A stretch of 64,000 bases of DNA from Tubiluchus corallicola (GCA_030141605.1 JAQGDQ010000065.1:370001-434000), one strand, 5' to 3'; counted from the first letter of the stretch, positions 35,401 to 47,725 are shown. Translations and numbers: made by a program. The notes: generated by a model from the sequence alone, not told the origin.

Positions 35401-38400
35401 CATAAAACTCCAGCTGTGGTCTGCTCTTTCTGAGATCTGGTATGGCTATGATCTGGTCTGGCTAATGTGTGTGATGTGACTATACAAGATGAATGACACT
35501 ACCGAGCCCCGACTTCCATACCAGAATAGGGACTGTTCGATTTCTCCCCTATGACTATTACTGAAATTGTAGAATAATAGGGAATATTAATGTATAAACT
35601 TCCGCTTAAACATGCCTAAAGCGATGCATTATTACTTCAGAAAAGCAGCCTATAGTTAGAAAAAATGACTATGCTCACAAAGTAGATTACGCTCAATAAT
35701 CATATACAGTAGTAGCTGCTTGAAAGAGGGTAAACAGGTCATACACCACATTGTAACCTTCTAATGTCAGACCATTCTGTCTGTTACTAAGAAAAGGAAA
35801 GTTGACTTCCAGATCCAGATACTGTCTAATATTAAAAGACATTGAGCAGAAAATAGCTGCGCGTGGGTGATTGATCATTCAGAATAAGGAATAGGGAATA
35901 GTTATTCCTGGAAATTAGTCTAGAAAAATACATATAAAAATAACAAATGAAAAAGGTAATACTCTCAATACTCACGATAAAATAATATCAGCCACGGTGT
36001 GCATGAGAGAAAGCTTTGGTCTACATATGAAGATAATGTTGTGTACAGATGACTCCACAGAAAGCCATGATTTCAGTGGATACATTTTTGTAACATCGTG
36101 TTCCTAAAAATATTTACTTGTTCACCATATCATCTACAATGCAACAGATATGCATCACAAACATTAATGTTAAAATAACGATGGCAAAGAATACCGTATT
36201 TTCCCGTGTATAAGAGACCCTTTTTTGCTCAGAATTTTCACTTTAAAAATAGGGGGTCTCTTATACACGGGAGTAAGTCTTTTCAATCAGATGCATAAAT
36301 TGTGACACTAATGATTTTAAAGAAATAAGTGCTCTACAACTGTTTTATTTCGAATAATTATAGTTTCCTTTCAATAAATCTTCTCCATGGCTAAATTCTA
36401 ATGATAAAATTATTAATATTAATCACGAAGTGGATGCAAGATGCCGACTCCAATCTGACACCAACTGGCAAGATAAGAAAGCCAACCCTTGGAGAAGTCT
36501 GCAGCTGGGTCCTCAAGGCATGGAATGGTGTAAAGCCAGAGGTCATTATTAAATCTTTCAAGAAGTGTGGCATCTCCAATGCCATGGACGGCACAGAGGA
36601 CAATGCCATTTTTGAGCAGAGTGACTCCTCTGATGATGAACTGGCTGGAATTGCAGTTGATATTTTTGATGAGAGTGATGAGGAATTTAATGATTTCTAT
36701 GATGAATAAAGTTATTCATTACCAAAAAACTTTTTTCCAGAATTTTTGCCTAAAAATTGAAGGGGTCTCTTATACACAAGGGTCTCTTATACACGGGAAA
36801 ATACGGTAATTGTATCAAAAGTTGAAGTTGATGAGGGTTTAGTCAACTGTTTCTAAAAGTCACGGTGAGCTCAAGGTAGTCTGACATCCCTAAGTAAAAT
36901 ACCCCTCCCTCAACCCTTCCCCCTTCCCACTGGGGACCCATAACAAATTGGATTTTTGGGATACAATAAATACAGTATAATAGAACAGTGTAAAGCTTAT
37001 ACATACTAATTAAGCATCAACTATCGATTTGTAGCTTGTGTTGAATGAATTTATGATCCCATAGACCTGGTACTTCAAGAGCAATCAAAATTTCTGTAAT
37101 TTCTGCTGCACAATCTTTACGTGTATAGGCCGCATTTCCACTGCGTCCGCACAGACACAGACGTATCTGTAAGCACGTTTTACGTCCGCAAAAGTTGTTT
37201 CCATTGGGACCATAAGCCTTAAAATTATCTGCTGTAGCTTTTCTCTTTCTTGTTACTAATATGTTGCAGTCGATTATGATTTTGCACGTCCGTATGTTGC
37301 AATTTTTACAGCGTGTTTTCTAAGGGAATTTAAATAGACTAGTTGAATTCACTGCAAATAAAAAAGTGGCTTTTATTATAAAACTAACAATGTTTTGAGG
37401 CTTATTATTTTCTCCCTGTAATAGCACAACAAAGCAATGCAATTTTCAGGGCAAAGTCAAAATATTGTGGCAATGGAGCATATAGATACATGTGTATACT
37501 ACAAATTTAAAAAATGCACCATAGGATCACAAAATCAAACCTAAATTTACAGAAATGTTAATTTAACAACAAAACTACATACATTCTACCTTCAGTATTA
37601 AGCTGAAAGGCAACTTCAGCCCACGGCTGTCTTGTAAAATCCCTGTGGGTGTATCTGGGATTACTTTTGTCATACAAAGCAGGTTTGATCTCCACAGCAT
37701 GTACGGTTTGTTTGTCCTCCATTATAAAAATCCATTATAAAAAAGGTTGAACAATTAAAGTGCAGATCCGTGCGTATACATGGCTTTCCATGCAGACGCA
37801 GCGGAAACGACAGGCACGTAAAACAATGGTATTCAAAGGACGGCCATTGTATCAATTTTTTTCCGTGCGAGTCATACAGAAAAAGTCTGTGTCTGTGCGG
37901 GCGCAGTGGAAACGCGGCCATAATCTTGCAACTAGTTAGATTTCCCCCACTTTTCCAATACGAAAATTTTCAGAGCCCTAACTCCTCTTTTTCACTTTCA
38001 TTCCTCTAGTTTCATCATCTTCTTAACTTAACTGTAAAAGGTCTGGTTGCAAATAGTTTATTAGTGAATCTTTTTTGCTGTTCAGTATCCACCTGTTTTT
38101 TAACTTTACCCATAACAAAACACACTACTGAAGGTTTTGATCTCGTATAACCTTGCCTTAATTAGAAAAGTGTTATGGTAAGAATCTTTTTATTAATGGA
38201 ATGGTCTGCTACGATTAACTCATGCAGGGCTCACATGATGTGAAATCCTTTTATAAGAACTTGTCTGAGAAAGACTTTTGCTCATATATGGGCTTGATAA
38301 ATACTGTTTTACCGTACAAGATTTTCATTAAATTTGCTTAATTTTCTATTTATAGAAATCCAGACATGTACATAAACTCTTGTGTACAGGCTCAGTATAA

Positions 38401-41400
38401 AAAAATCTGTCTCGGGCAAAACCATATCAGACCCATAAAAAGCAGTACTCTCGTCAAGGGTCATCAAATACTGTGTTAACCAAGTTACCCATGACACAAT
38501 TTGCTTCATGCAAAAGCTGCCGTGTGAGCAAATTTTGTGTGGGACAGTTTGCATAAGACAATTTGTTGCAGACATATTCGTGTGCAACTAGTATTAGCTC
38601 TGCTGCTTTAGGCACACAATACAAACTACGCCCAAAAGCAAGATAATGTGGCAGTACTGCTTGCCTAAAGTGATATAATTTTACGAAGACAGCTAAAGCC
38701 AAAAATAGAATGTGTTTTGTTGCAAGAAGGCAGCTTTATGTTAGCATCGATGAATCACACATTTGTAATGAAGATAACTCAAGAAACGATTTCATTTATT
38801 AATATGTTGTACACAAAAATAATGACATACATATACTGTTATTATTTATTCCAAATCTAAAAATTAAAGAATTACTTCTAGAATTTGGTGCCCTAGGCAA
38901 TATCCTAATGCCAGCCCTGCATTTATAAATCCACTAACATAAAAATATAAATATAAAAACACTGTCACATTACGGTCTGCAACAATTATGGTAATACAGC
39001 ATCTAGCAAACAGTAATACTGCGTGTTCGTTAATTTTTGTGACCCAGTGGTTTCGAAGTCTTATGGGTCAATAGTCTCTAAAAATTAGGGTAGTATTTTT
39101 TCAAGCCAGGTTAAATGTCATTTCAAGGATATTTAATGTAAAATGCCTAATTGTGTAAAATACATACATTCATAGGGTTTAAAGTCAAGTTATTGCCTTA
39201 GTCTCATTCAAATTGTAAACAGAAGTCTCACAAAAGGACTCCAATTGGTATTAACCAATACTGTTGTCAAGGTCAAGGTGATTTCAAGGTCAAAAATATA
39301 GACAATGTACAACTCTGTTATGTGTATCATCAATTTGTTACTAACTATCTATTTTTTGGTTTGTTCTGTCTGTCTGTTTGTTTGTCTATCTGATTGGCTG
39401 ACTGCCTGTTCTGTTAGTCCACCAATACATTGTCGGAATTTCAGTAGTTGTGTCTTTCCTGGAAAACATATCATTCACATCTCTAATGTGGTTGTCTCTA
39501 GTACATTATTATTATAAAAAAAAAACAATATTCCAAGGTTGTATTAAAGTTGAACTTCAAAGTTACCTGCATTTACAAGCTTAACATGTACAAGTATGAA
39601 CAAATGCTATAAAAACAGAGAAAAACAACGATACAGTTTTGGCAGTTGTATATGCTTGCCTTGTCCTAGCTTTTGCATTCAGAATCGGTATTTCTGAAAT
39701 TATTACCATATCAGAATTACGCGCAAGATTGCACCTCGATGCCCGAAAATTACATTTGCACAATTCAGAAATCACAAGATTTACTTTTGCACTAGACAGC
39801 TCAACATAAAGTTGTGGTACAGTTGCAGAGCACAAATGCATAGAGCTCTAGGCATGGCTGCTAGGATCTACACATCACCATGTTTGTTTCACCCGCTGGT
39901 AAAAGTTCTGGTTTAGGATCATCTAGATCAACCAAAAGCGACTGATGGGCAGCCCGAAATTATGTTCAAAAGTGCAGCTTGTGTAGGCCGTAATATCTGT
40001 GCTTCTGCTTGAAATGTAAATAGTTCCCATCAAATGCAAGGTAAATTAGTTGTTCTGCAACATGTCTTTCACAGTATAAACAAACAAATCCTTCAAATTT
40101 GTGAAAGATGCTTGTTTTTAAAGGTAGGTCGGGCATCTTCCCAGTTGCATAAAAGTATCTCTGATATGCATTAGGGCTTTGAGCAAGATATTATAACATG
40201 TTAACTATCCGTTATCCTGTAATCAGCCACAGGTATCACACCTTGTGAAAGCGTGGAAGCTATGATCGTAAAGGTTAAGGCTTTCTGCCACTTACTTCCA
40301 GTACCTTTCAAAATTTGCAGGGTCTTTCTAAGATACAGACACGTTGAAACAGCAAAAATAAGCAAGAAATGGCTAGTTTGGTTTCCATCTCGAGAGATTT
40401 GCTTCCTGTCATACTTATGCGATTTAAAAATAATGCCAACAGCAGTTCCTCACTGACTGTTCTGGTACAGCTCTCTGGCAGTCTTTTCTAATTTGAACTC
40501 TACCTGTGGTCTGGTCTTGGCAGCTTATGTGATGCTGTGACAAATACCGGACACAGTTAAACATGATATCTTTCGACCTAGTCCAGTGGTAGCTCAGCCT
40601 TCTTACACAATAGTAGATCTGATATACGTAAACAAAAGGGCTAATGACTGATTACTATATTCGTTTCTTAGATTCATCCTTTGGTGCCTTCAAATTTCCA
40701 TGTACCACTGGTTTTCTCTAAGATATTCTGTTGTACTAGCTCCATCGCTCTGAATGCTCTATATCTTTTCATGTGGTTCACTATATGCTTGAGCAACAAG
40801 GATAGCCTCACCAATACTTCCTTATAAAATTGTCATTGCACAACTTTTATACTTGCAGTGGGTATAACAAATTTGAGAATGGCATGGCACGTACATAAAG
40901 CACTTGGATGCAATGCATGGTTCTGGGCTCGAATCTTACTCGAACTTTTCGGCGGGTTTCCTAGGTTTGTTCAACCCTAACTGAGTACCTGATCATGAAC
41001 GATATAACCTCCTTACCGAGATTGTAAAACATAGAAGCCGTATGATCTATAGCCATATCATGAGGCATCTTCTTCTTCTTCTATTAAACACATTATCTTA
41101 CACATTTCACTCTATCTTTCGTTTCAATGATGTATTGCAGTAGTCAAAATTAGCCATAGCCACATATATGACCCACCTCAACATATATACACGAAACACC
41201 TGACTTCAGTGCACAAGATATTACGGTAACATTTACCCTTATAAAAAATTACCATGATCATTGCAGGTCAAGATCTGAGCCCTCAGATTGTAAGAGCAAG
41301 AATTTATTTTTACTAGGTCACTTTAAAAATAGTTTACATATAAATATTGTTTCCATAAAGGCCCAAGATGTTAGTTACAGTACGAATACAGAAAACAAGA

Positions 41401-44400
41401 ATATAAATTAAATAGCCGTTACAAAATATGTCTTGTTTACCTTAACTGTTTTGAAATGTGGAAGATGATGAGTCTGATAAAAGTCATGTCTTTGCTTAAG
41501 TGGAAAATGGATGTCATTTTTATTTTAAGAATTTGTTTTCCACTCACTAATCAGATTTTCTTTAGTTTGGCATTGAAACAATCTTCACCTTGACCTGAAA
41601 ATTAGCTTAAGTAACATGGAATAACACTCACATACTTTTGCTCAACATTTGAGTGTGATTGAATGAATTTAAATCAGGCCTATATGCATTTTTTTTCTGA
41701 AATATATCGCATTCCAATGTGTTTAACCTTTAAATGAGCTGGAACATTATTTGAAAAAGTGCCACATACTTTTTCTGAAACTCCAGGCCCATGAGACCTC
41801 AAAACCCTGAGAGACAACTATTAATTCTATCAGGATTGTAGGAGTTTGCTGCATTTTGCATGGATTCATGAAAAATTGCTCTCACTAAGCAGCAATCACG
41901 TTATATTTGATAATTTTTGTAGATTTCTACTTCTCGTGAGTCTTCAGGCAAAGATAAATACGAAATGCACTTTCCTTACTGTGATGGTCCCCCATCTAGC
42001 AGATTACTGCAACTAATTATTTTTCACTTTAAGTATTAACCTAAACGGTATCATGAATTGTTTACCTAACGATTGATAATATTGATGTATTGATTTTAAT
42101 GTTCCAATCTTGTGCTGCCATCTTTAGTCAAGAGTAGCATTATTTTTGACGAAGTTATCCATTAAATGAAGCCATTTTCTGTTAAGCTACCTTAAATATG
42201 TAATTAGGCAGAAGAAGATGAAATTCGTTTCGTTTCAACATGACTTGTATTTTTCAAGCGGAAATACGTTTAGCAACAACCTTTTCCATGATAATATTAT
42301 GCCCGTGTTTGAACAAATGTGAAAGCTTCGTCGCTGTACTACTGAGGTCACTTCACCCGGAACTCGTTTCTGATTGGTCGGCTAGCTTTCGAGGCCTGGA
42401 TATTAGAGGTATTGGCCTACGTGGCAGAGAGAGTAGAATGGCCGTGTTGAGAAATGGTCAGATATAACTATATCATGGTTTCTTTCATACGATGATTGAA
42501 CGAGAAATGGATGGTTTGTTCATTATTATGTTCTTCTTATTCGTTGGTGGACGATGTTCTTCTTTTGCTGGTGAAACCTCGTCAGTTACACAATTATTGA
42601 GAGACATTTGTTAAATTAGGCATTCATTACATAGCCTTATTACCTTTACGTTGGATGAAGATACTGGCACCTTTGACTTCACGTTCGATGGTCTAAATCG
42701 CTTCCGTTCTGCGTGGGAACCCAGAGGAGATGATCTTCTCATTATCCGATCTCCAAAGACTCTACTATGTGTCCTGCCAGTTTGATGGAAAGCTGTGGAG
42801 ACGTCCTGGAAAAGACTACCTGCTGCCCACGAAGTAGACCGAGAGACGCTAACTTAGCCAACCTCCATTGGAGACCGAATTCTGCTGCATTACTACAACG
42901 TGCGTGAGGAAGGACCGGTCCTACCCAAGTACTGGAGAAGACCTCGCCTTGGTAAACTACTATTTTGTTAAAATTGTTTGCTGAAAGACTGTTTTTTTTA
43001 TATAATGTCCTGTACAATGTTCGCTCTGTAAATTGAAATAATAATCCTGACACTTATCTATAAAAGCAAAAATAATTTGCAAACGTGTTTTATTGTCACA
43101 GGATGTTACACTTACCTTAGACAAATTAAAAAGTTTTCAGTGACTGCAGTATTTGCACTGTAACAATGTACAGTATCACTTATATGAAATTGGCTAATGC
43201 AGAAAATTTCAACTATCCAGACACAACATTATGATACACTTTGGCCTCAAGTCTACTCTATTTCTAAGGAGGAATTCCTTAATTCCTTAAAAGATGAAAC
43301 AACCTTAATTTCTCCTTGGCTGATCGGTGGGTTTTCCCTGGAACTCTGTGCAACAGGCAGGCAATCAATAAAACAGTGTGCACGATCACAATCACGATAA
43401 ATGTTTAAACAAATAGGATGGTTGGATATCCGAGATTCTCTCTAATAGAACAGTATGAAATTTGTAAATGTTTAGTTATATCTATGCTAATACAGTAGCA
43501 GAAAAGTCATAGGTCTTATAAGTCCTATTTTGAAAGGTGCAGTCCTGAAGAAGTTAATATGCAATGATGGATTCTTATCAATCACGCCTCAACTGCAACC
43601 TTGAAAACAAATAAAGTTGCCGGTTCAGCAAAGAGCTCGAACGATGCTTCACCTTTTTTGACCAGTTCAGGAAACAATCACATTTGTAAAAATAAAGGCT
43701 CTTTATCCAAAAAACTGGATAGCTTCCTCAAGCAAGAAAACATCTTAAAAATGACTAGTTGGTTTAATTTACCTTGAGCAAGGAATATTCTGAAATAAGG
43801 CTGAATGGACCTGCAAGATCATCATCCCATATAATAGCCTATAAATAAAAAAGTGTGTAAAAATTATACAACACACAAATAGGCAAGTGGGATAACACTA
43901 AAATACCGATTTGTGGGAATTAATTGCAACTCAAATGCTTTTTGTTTTTTCTAAATCAGTATGTTACATAGTATTGCTGAAAAATTCCCTTGGGGAAATG
44001 GCCTGGGGGAAAAATTTTTAGGGCCTGTTGTAATTTAAGCCCAGGTGAGCACCTGAAAATGTACAGATTTGTGCATGGCAAGGACGGCGGTATACAGTGC
44101 TGTAGCCATGTAAGATTTGAGAGATGACTGTCAGTATTTTGGTGTACACCATTGTGATCATGTGCGTTGTAGTAGAAAAAAAATTGTTAATAGACCTTCA
44201 TAGCGCACAACCCTAAAAATAAAAAAGTCTCCCCTCAGAGTACCCCAAAAATATATTCATTGATACCCTGTTTAATTTTCTCAGGCCTGTTTACCCTGTT
44301 TTTATTTCTCCTATAAGTTTATATCTATACAGTACATGGCTCTCGACACTGTTACATAAAATTCCAGTAACAGTAGTTGGGCATGGGACATTTTGTGAAA

Positions 44401-47400
44401 ACACACCCAAAACCCATGTTAACTTAGATATATTGGATGCTTAAATAAAACATTACCCAGTTCCGTGACTGTACTTGTCAGGTTATACAATTTACTTTAA
44501 ATTTGGATAGAAGTGCTTGACCTGGTGTTGATTTACTCATGGCTCGACATTGCTTCATTTTTTTGCTTCTTATGTTGGATTGAGTTTCTTGATTTATATG
44601 TAATTTTTAGTTTTGTTTTTGTTGAGGTCAAAGGGCAGAATAGGGTCAATCTTGCACAAAATATAAATAGCATTTTGATTTTAAGGAAAAAACAGGTCAA
44701 ATTTGTTATGTAATAATAAAAGCACTTTGAGTTAATAATGCAATTAATGAACAACAAGAATTAAATACATTTTGATTTGAGTTCAACTTCATCATTTCTA
44801 GATTTATTGATTAAAAATAAATCTAATGATTTGGACAATAATACTAAATAAAATAATTTTCAATATGCTGATAATTTTGACAAACATTTAGCTATATAGG
44901 TTTTTTTTAATAATTTTATAAAGGAAAGGTAAGACTTGTGCAATCTGTGAACAACACCCGAAACTTTACTCATAAAATAGTACTGCGGTATGACTTTAAA
45001 AATTACTGTGCTGCAAAGAAGAGAAGAAAGACAGAGTATTTCCTGATATTGATGATAATATCTGTAATGGTCTGTGGATTTGCTAATTTGTAGAGTTCAT
45101 TTGTATTAGTAATTTGTAACAGCATTCAAAGTACGAATCGGCAGCTCGTTATTCAATAATTGAAAAAAAATTAGTTGAGTATTAGAGTACATTTTCTGAG
45201 CCACAGATTCATGCCATGCTGTAGTATTTTCAGTTTTATGAATATTAATGTAGTTAAGATTATGAAGTTAGATAAAGAAAATAGAATATAGTTGAGTAAG
45301 AGCTTAACATTAACCAGAGTAAGTTAACAGCAATTGCTTTTTAAGTTTAGAGATCAACATATAGATATTGTTAGAATCTTTAATATTACTGTTCAACCAA
45401 TTCCAAAATTTAACAGCTTTATATTTGATAGTACTTAATCCATGAGTGGTACAGAATCTGGGCGTAAAATATAGACCACAAGTGGCAGATCTATTTTCGT
45501 AGTTATGGATTTCAGATATGGGAGTAAAATAGTTAGAGAATAGTTCAGGTAAGTTCTTATTTTCGAAACAATACATGAATTTGGCCAGCTTTAATTGGTA
45601 AATTTCATCAAGTTTTAACAGTTTAGGTTTTCCATAAGAGGGTGTAGCATGAGCACGATATGGGCTAAATGTAATGATTTTCACTATCTTATTCTGGGCT
45701 ATAATGAGTGGTTTTAGGACAGATGTTTTTGCAGTACCAAAGCACAGAATACAATACTGGAGATAAGGATATGCAAGTGAGTAGTAAGGCATTCATAAGA
45801 TGAAGGTGTCTAAGAAATATTGCACTTTAGCAAAAAGACCAATGAGCTAATTAAATTTATACGTGACTGATTTAATTTGAGTTTTCCATGACAATGTATT
45901 ATCAATGTACAAACCAAAGTATTTTATATTATCGGCTGCAATTAATTCATGATCCCCATAAACAGTTTAAAAGTATTACATGCATCGAAGGCTTGGTTAG
46001 AAATAAGCATATATTTTGTTTTTTCATAGTTTATTGTTAACTTATTAGCCCTCATCCATGTATCTATCTTGTCTAGTTCATTGTTAGTCTTGAGTTGAAG
46101 CTGACTAAGATTAGTACAACGTAAAAATAGGTTTGTATCATCTGCTAATAACAGGACGTGGAAATCAGAACAGTGTGCCAAATAATTAATGTGAATTAAG
46201 AAAAAAAGGGGACCTAATGTAGAACCTTGGGGAACTCCACATCTTATGCCAGTGATATCCGAGTGGGTATTGTTTATGCAAGTATATTGTTTATGATTGC
46301 TAAGTATGATTTTAGTAGTTCCAGCGGGGTACTCCTAATACCATAATGTTCGAGTTTGTTAAATAGTATGTGATGCTGTATGGTATCAAATGACTTTGAA
46401 AGGTCAAGAAATATACCACAAGTTGTTAATTTTTTATCTAAGTTGGAATGAATAGTATCTATTATTTCTGTCATAGCGAGCATTGTTGAGTAGATTTTCC
46501 TGAAGCCAAACTGGTACTTGCATAAGATGTTGCAACTGTTAAAAAAGTTGGAAAGTCTAGAATATATTACAGATTCAAAATTTTTTGCAATGGGGGACAG
46601 TAATGAAATAGGCCTATAGCTAGAAAGAACATCTAGGTCATTAGATTTGTAAATTGGTAATATTTTAGCTAGTTTCAGTTCATCAGGAAAAATACCTAGT
46701 GAGAGTGACTTATTGATTGTATGAGTTAGAACTGGAGAGATTATGTCAGCAGTGATTTTATAGTATTTTATTGGAACATTCTCGGGAATGGCAGCCTTAC
46801 TAAATATCTAGTTTTAATATAAGCAATGTAATTTCTTCTATGGTGACTGGATTAAAAAAATTGAGTTTTGATTGCTTGGGCCAAGAAATTGATAAGGACC
46901 AGCAGAGGAGTTAATGCTATTAGCCATGTTTTAACCAGCTGTTGTAAAAAATTGTTGACATTGTTGGCTATTAGCTTAGGAACTGTGATTTTGTTTTTCC
47001 TTGCACTAATTTTGGTTGGAGTAATCCATTTTTTTGTTACCAAGAATTTCATTTAAGGATGACCAAACTTTTTTAAATTATTCTTGTTGTTATTGATAAG
47101 ATTATGATAATATTTTTCCTTGGATTGGGCCTTAATATGATTAAGTTTATTGACATAATTTTTGTACTGTTTTTGCCTTAGAGTAGAATCAGACAGTTTA
47201 TGTGTTTTATACATTTTACTGCGATTACGAATAGAATTTAAAATAGCAGGTGTTATCCGGCTTCTTAAATGTTGATTGCTCTTTTCTGGATAAAGATTTC
47301 ATGGGAGCATGTTTATTAAGAATACTGATGAATATTTTTGAGCCTTTAATTTTGGTAGCTATTGTATTGTGTAAGGAACCCGAAAAAACAAGCTTAAAAC

Positions 47401-47725
47401 AAGCTTAATAAGAGTTTCAAACAGAAACATGAAGATGATGGTTTAGAAACTTAGACGTGGTTTCTGTATATAGACATTTTTTTATTTATCTCCTCATTTG
47501 TATTCTGGTGTAAATGAGATAAATAAAAAATGGCTATGTCTATCCTCGGTCTATGATTGTGGTTTTTACAGCACCACTAACACCAACTGCTAAAATTTTA
47601 AGTACCCGTAGCCGTTAACGAACCTTTGGTCCGATGCATTTATCAAGACATTCTAAAAGTTCTCTACGGGCTGACTCTCTCAAAATTGATAAATTAATGC
47701 GCCCTGTACTCAAGTGAACAGCCAT
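20429..47725 (-). CDS. VPS33A: VPS33A, HOPS/CORVET SM protein (15 exons)
   Basis: Exons in order: 47624-47725, 43773-43838, 35976-36103, 34878-35067, 34446-34562, 33664-33838, 32563-32756, 32085-32175, 29992-30066, 28770-28849, 27134-27220, 25511-25642, 22770-22949, 22377-22470, 20429-20532. All are GT-AG with consistent phases and sum to 1815 nt, 604 aa (human about 596). Recognised by co-linear similarity throughout: exon 1 [16 protein letters not shown], exon 2 [11 protein letters not shown], exon 6 [14 protein letters not shown] then [13 protein letters not shown], exon 7 VVKLPPEKF and [19 protein letters not shown], exon 13 [20 protein letters not shown], exon 14 [20 protein letters not shown], exon 15 [10 protein letters not shown]. 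Sec1/Munc18 proteins chaperone SNARE assembly; VPS33A serves endosome-lysosome fusion. The exon 1 donor (GTTCGT) is weak. VPS33A fits better than VPS33B on length and wording. Confidence 0.95.
20697..21675. mobile_element. TA-flanked MITE, copy A (Tc1/mariner or pogo type)
   Basis: 979 bp in VPS33A intron 14. The ends are inverted: the left end reads CAGTAGGTGCCGCTTAAGAG and the right end, read inward, CAGCAGGTGCCGCTTAATAG. A TA dinucleotide precedes the left end. A related copy at 25892-26637 shares the same termini and internal words. No transposase was recognised. Confidence 0.8.
22378..25510. other. VPS33A introns 12 and 13, non-coding
   Basis: Apart from exons at 22377-22470 and 22770-22949, this stretch shows no coding frame that I can support. 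It contains the 44-bp tandem duplication listed separately. Confidence 0.4.
23132..23219. repeat. 44-bp tandem duplication
   Basis: Two adjacent 44-bp units beginning TTAGTAATGGGATATTGTG and differing at one position (CAGTATGACG versus CAGTGTGACG). Probably a recent replication slip inside a VPS33A intron. Confidence 0.95.
25892..26637. mobile_element. TA-flanked MITE, copy B
   Basis: 746 bp, with a TA duplication at 25890-25891 and 26638-26639 and TIRs CAGTAGG-CACCGCTTAA and CAGTAGGTGCCATTTATTAG (right end read inward). Related to 20697-21675 with internal deletions. Inside VPS33A intron 11. Confidence 0.85.
27466..28208. mobile_element. hAT-like non-autonomous element
   Basis: 743 bp with ends CAGGGCTGTTACCGA and, read inward from the right, CGGGGACATTACCGA, followed by further matching inner words (CAAACCGAAAC). 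Flanking 8-mers are GTATTGAA (27458-27465) and GTATTAAA (28209-28216), a 7/8 match consistent with a hAT-type 8-bp duplication. Inside VPS33A intron 10. No ORF. Confidence 0.65.
29097..29580. mobile_element. GC-rich hAT-type MITE with perfect 8-bp duplication
   Basis: 484 bp bounded by CAGGGCCTATTTCA and its inverted copy TGAAATAGGGCCTG, with a perfect 8-bp duplication ATTCCTTG at 29089-29096 and 29581-29588. Both ends continue as GC-rich inverted sequence (GAGGCCC, GGGGAAGTGGGG), far above local GC. Inside VPS33A intron 9. No transposase. Confidence 0.9.
30754..30960 (-). pseudogene. Exon-like open frame in VPS33A intron 8, unrecognised
   Basis: About 68 codons open on the VPS33A strand, bounded by a TTCAG acceptor and an AG/GTAAAT donor. 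The translation includes [20 protein letters not shown] and [17 protein letters not shown]. It looks protein-like rather than random but matches no family I know. It is not part of VPS33A, because exons 8 and 9 join in phase without it and match the human protein contiguously. It could be a cryptic or alternative exon, an exon of a nested gene, or transposon debris. Confidence 0.35.
31355..31980. mobile_element. TTAA-flanked MITE, copy 2 (piggyBac-like)
   Basis: 626 bp, same length and orientation as 1745-2370, with TTAA at 31351-31354 and 31981-31984. End words are AGCGCAAGAAAA and, read inward from the right, AGATCAAGAAAA. Shared internal words include AAGCTTAAAAAATT, GGAACAGTATTGCGGGAGATT and GGCGATTTTTCTGAAAC. 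Inside VPS33A intron 8. Confidence 0.8.
32853..32897. repeat. Short tandem duplication
   Basis: Two copies of about 20 bp, TTTTGATAGTGTGTACAAAA, head to tail in VPS33A intron 6. Confidence 0.85.
36194..36806. mobile_element. pogo/Tigger-like deletion derivative
   Basis: 613 bp with long near-perfect TIRs. The left end reads CCGTATTTTCCCGTGTATAA then GAGACCC; the right end, read inward, is the same sequence. TA lies at 36192-36193 and 36807-36808. It keeps the C-terminal part of a transposase (see 36401-36709) but lacks the DNA-binding and most of the DDE domains, so it is non-autonomous. Confidence 0.85.
36401..36709 (+). pseudogene. Transposase C-terminal remnant (pogo/Tigger family)
   Basis: 102 codons. 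The segment [20 protein letters not shown] then [16 protein letters not shown] is typical of the C-terminal end of Tigger/pogo DDE transposases, followed by an acidic tail. The stop falls just before the right TIR, as expected for the original transposase 3' end. The N-terminal two thirds are missing. Confidence 0.75.
37128..37919. mobile_element. Long-TIR MITE, possibly PIF/Harbinger-like
   Basis: 792 bp with TIRs GGCCGCATTTCCACTGCGTC and, read inward from the right, GGCCGCGTTTCCACTGCGCC, both continuing CGCACAGACACAGAC. The flanks are ATA (37125-37127) and ATA (37920-37922), a 3-bp duplication. Superfamily is tentative because no transposase is present. Confidence 0.75.
39880..40780 (-). 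pseudogene. Broken coding-like debris, unrecognised
   Basis: Several short minus-strand frames in line read like degraded protein: near 40760 [20 protein letters not shown], near 40440 [16 protein letters not shown], near 40130 [20 protein letters not shown]. Stops and frame shifts separate them. I cannot assign a family; an old transposon ORF or host retro-pseudogene is possible. Confidence 0.25.
40870..41095 (+). repeat. tRNA-derived SINE candidate
   Basis: A box-B-like word (GGGCTCGAATCTTA, compare GGTTCGAATCC) near 40925 follows an A-box-like TGGCATGGCAC near 40880. Downstream there is a non-coding body and a (CTT)n-like tail at 41070-41085. Suggestive only; no second copy was found in the window. 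Confidence 0.35.
45300..47340 (-). pseudogene. Decayed 5'-truncated LINE in VPS33A intron 1
   Basis: Broken minus-strand frames give RT blocks in order: [20 protein letters not shown] (about 46620-46560), [19 protein letters not shown] (about 46530-46470), [19 protein letters not shown] (about 46410-46355), [13 protein letters not shown] (about 46155-46115), and a C-terminal maturase-like region at 45792-45310 including [10 protein letters not shown]. It is a CR1/Jockey-type RT but clearly a different family from the LINEs at 51 and 61 kb. The endonuclease is missing or unrecognisable. Confidence 0.8.

Larger units (their letters stand above)
36104..43772. other. VPS33A intron 2 (about 7.7 kb)
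   Basis: Non-coding for VPS33A. It contains the pogo/Tigger derivative (36194), the long-TIR element (37128), coding debris (39880-40780) and a SINE candidate (40870). The rest (38000-39850, 41100-43770) shows no feature I can defend; a patch at 42300-43000 is more GC-rich but has no recognised gene. Confidence 0.4.

Noticed and set aside
38454-38702. 82-codon minus-strand frame
   Set aside because: No family recognised, overlaps another frame of similar length, no splice support.
38227-38919. hAT-like element bounded by CAGGGCT and AGCCCTG
   Set aside because: Only 7 bp of inverted ends, and flanking 8-mers do not match; may be chance.
45942-46181. Separate small gene containing an ADDTNLF motif
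   Set aside because: It is the RT motif C of the decayed LINE in VPS33A intron 1, not an independent gene.
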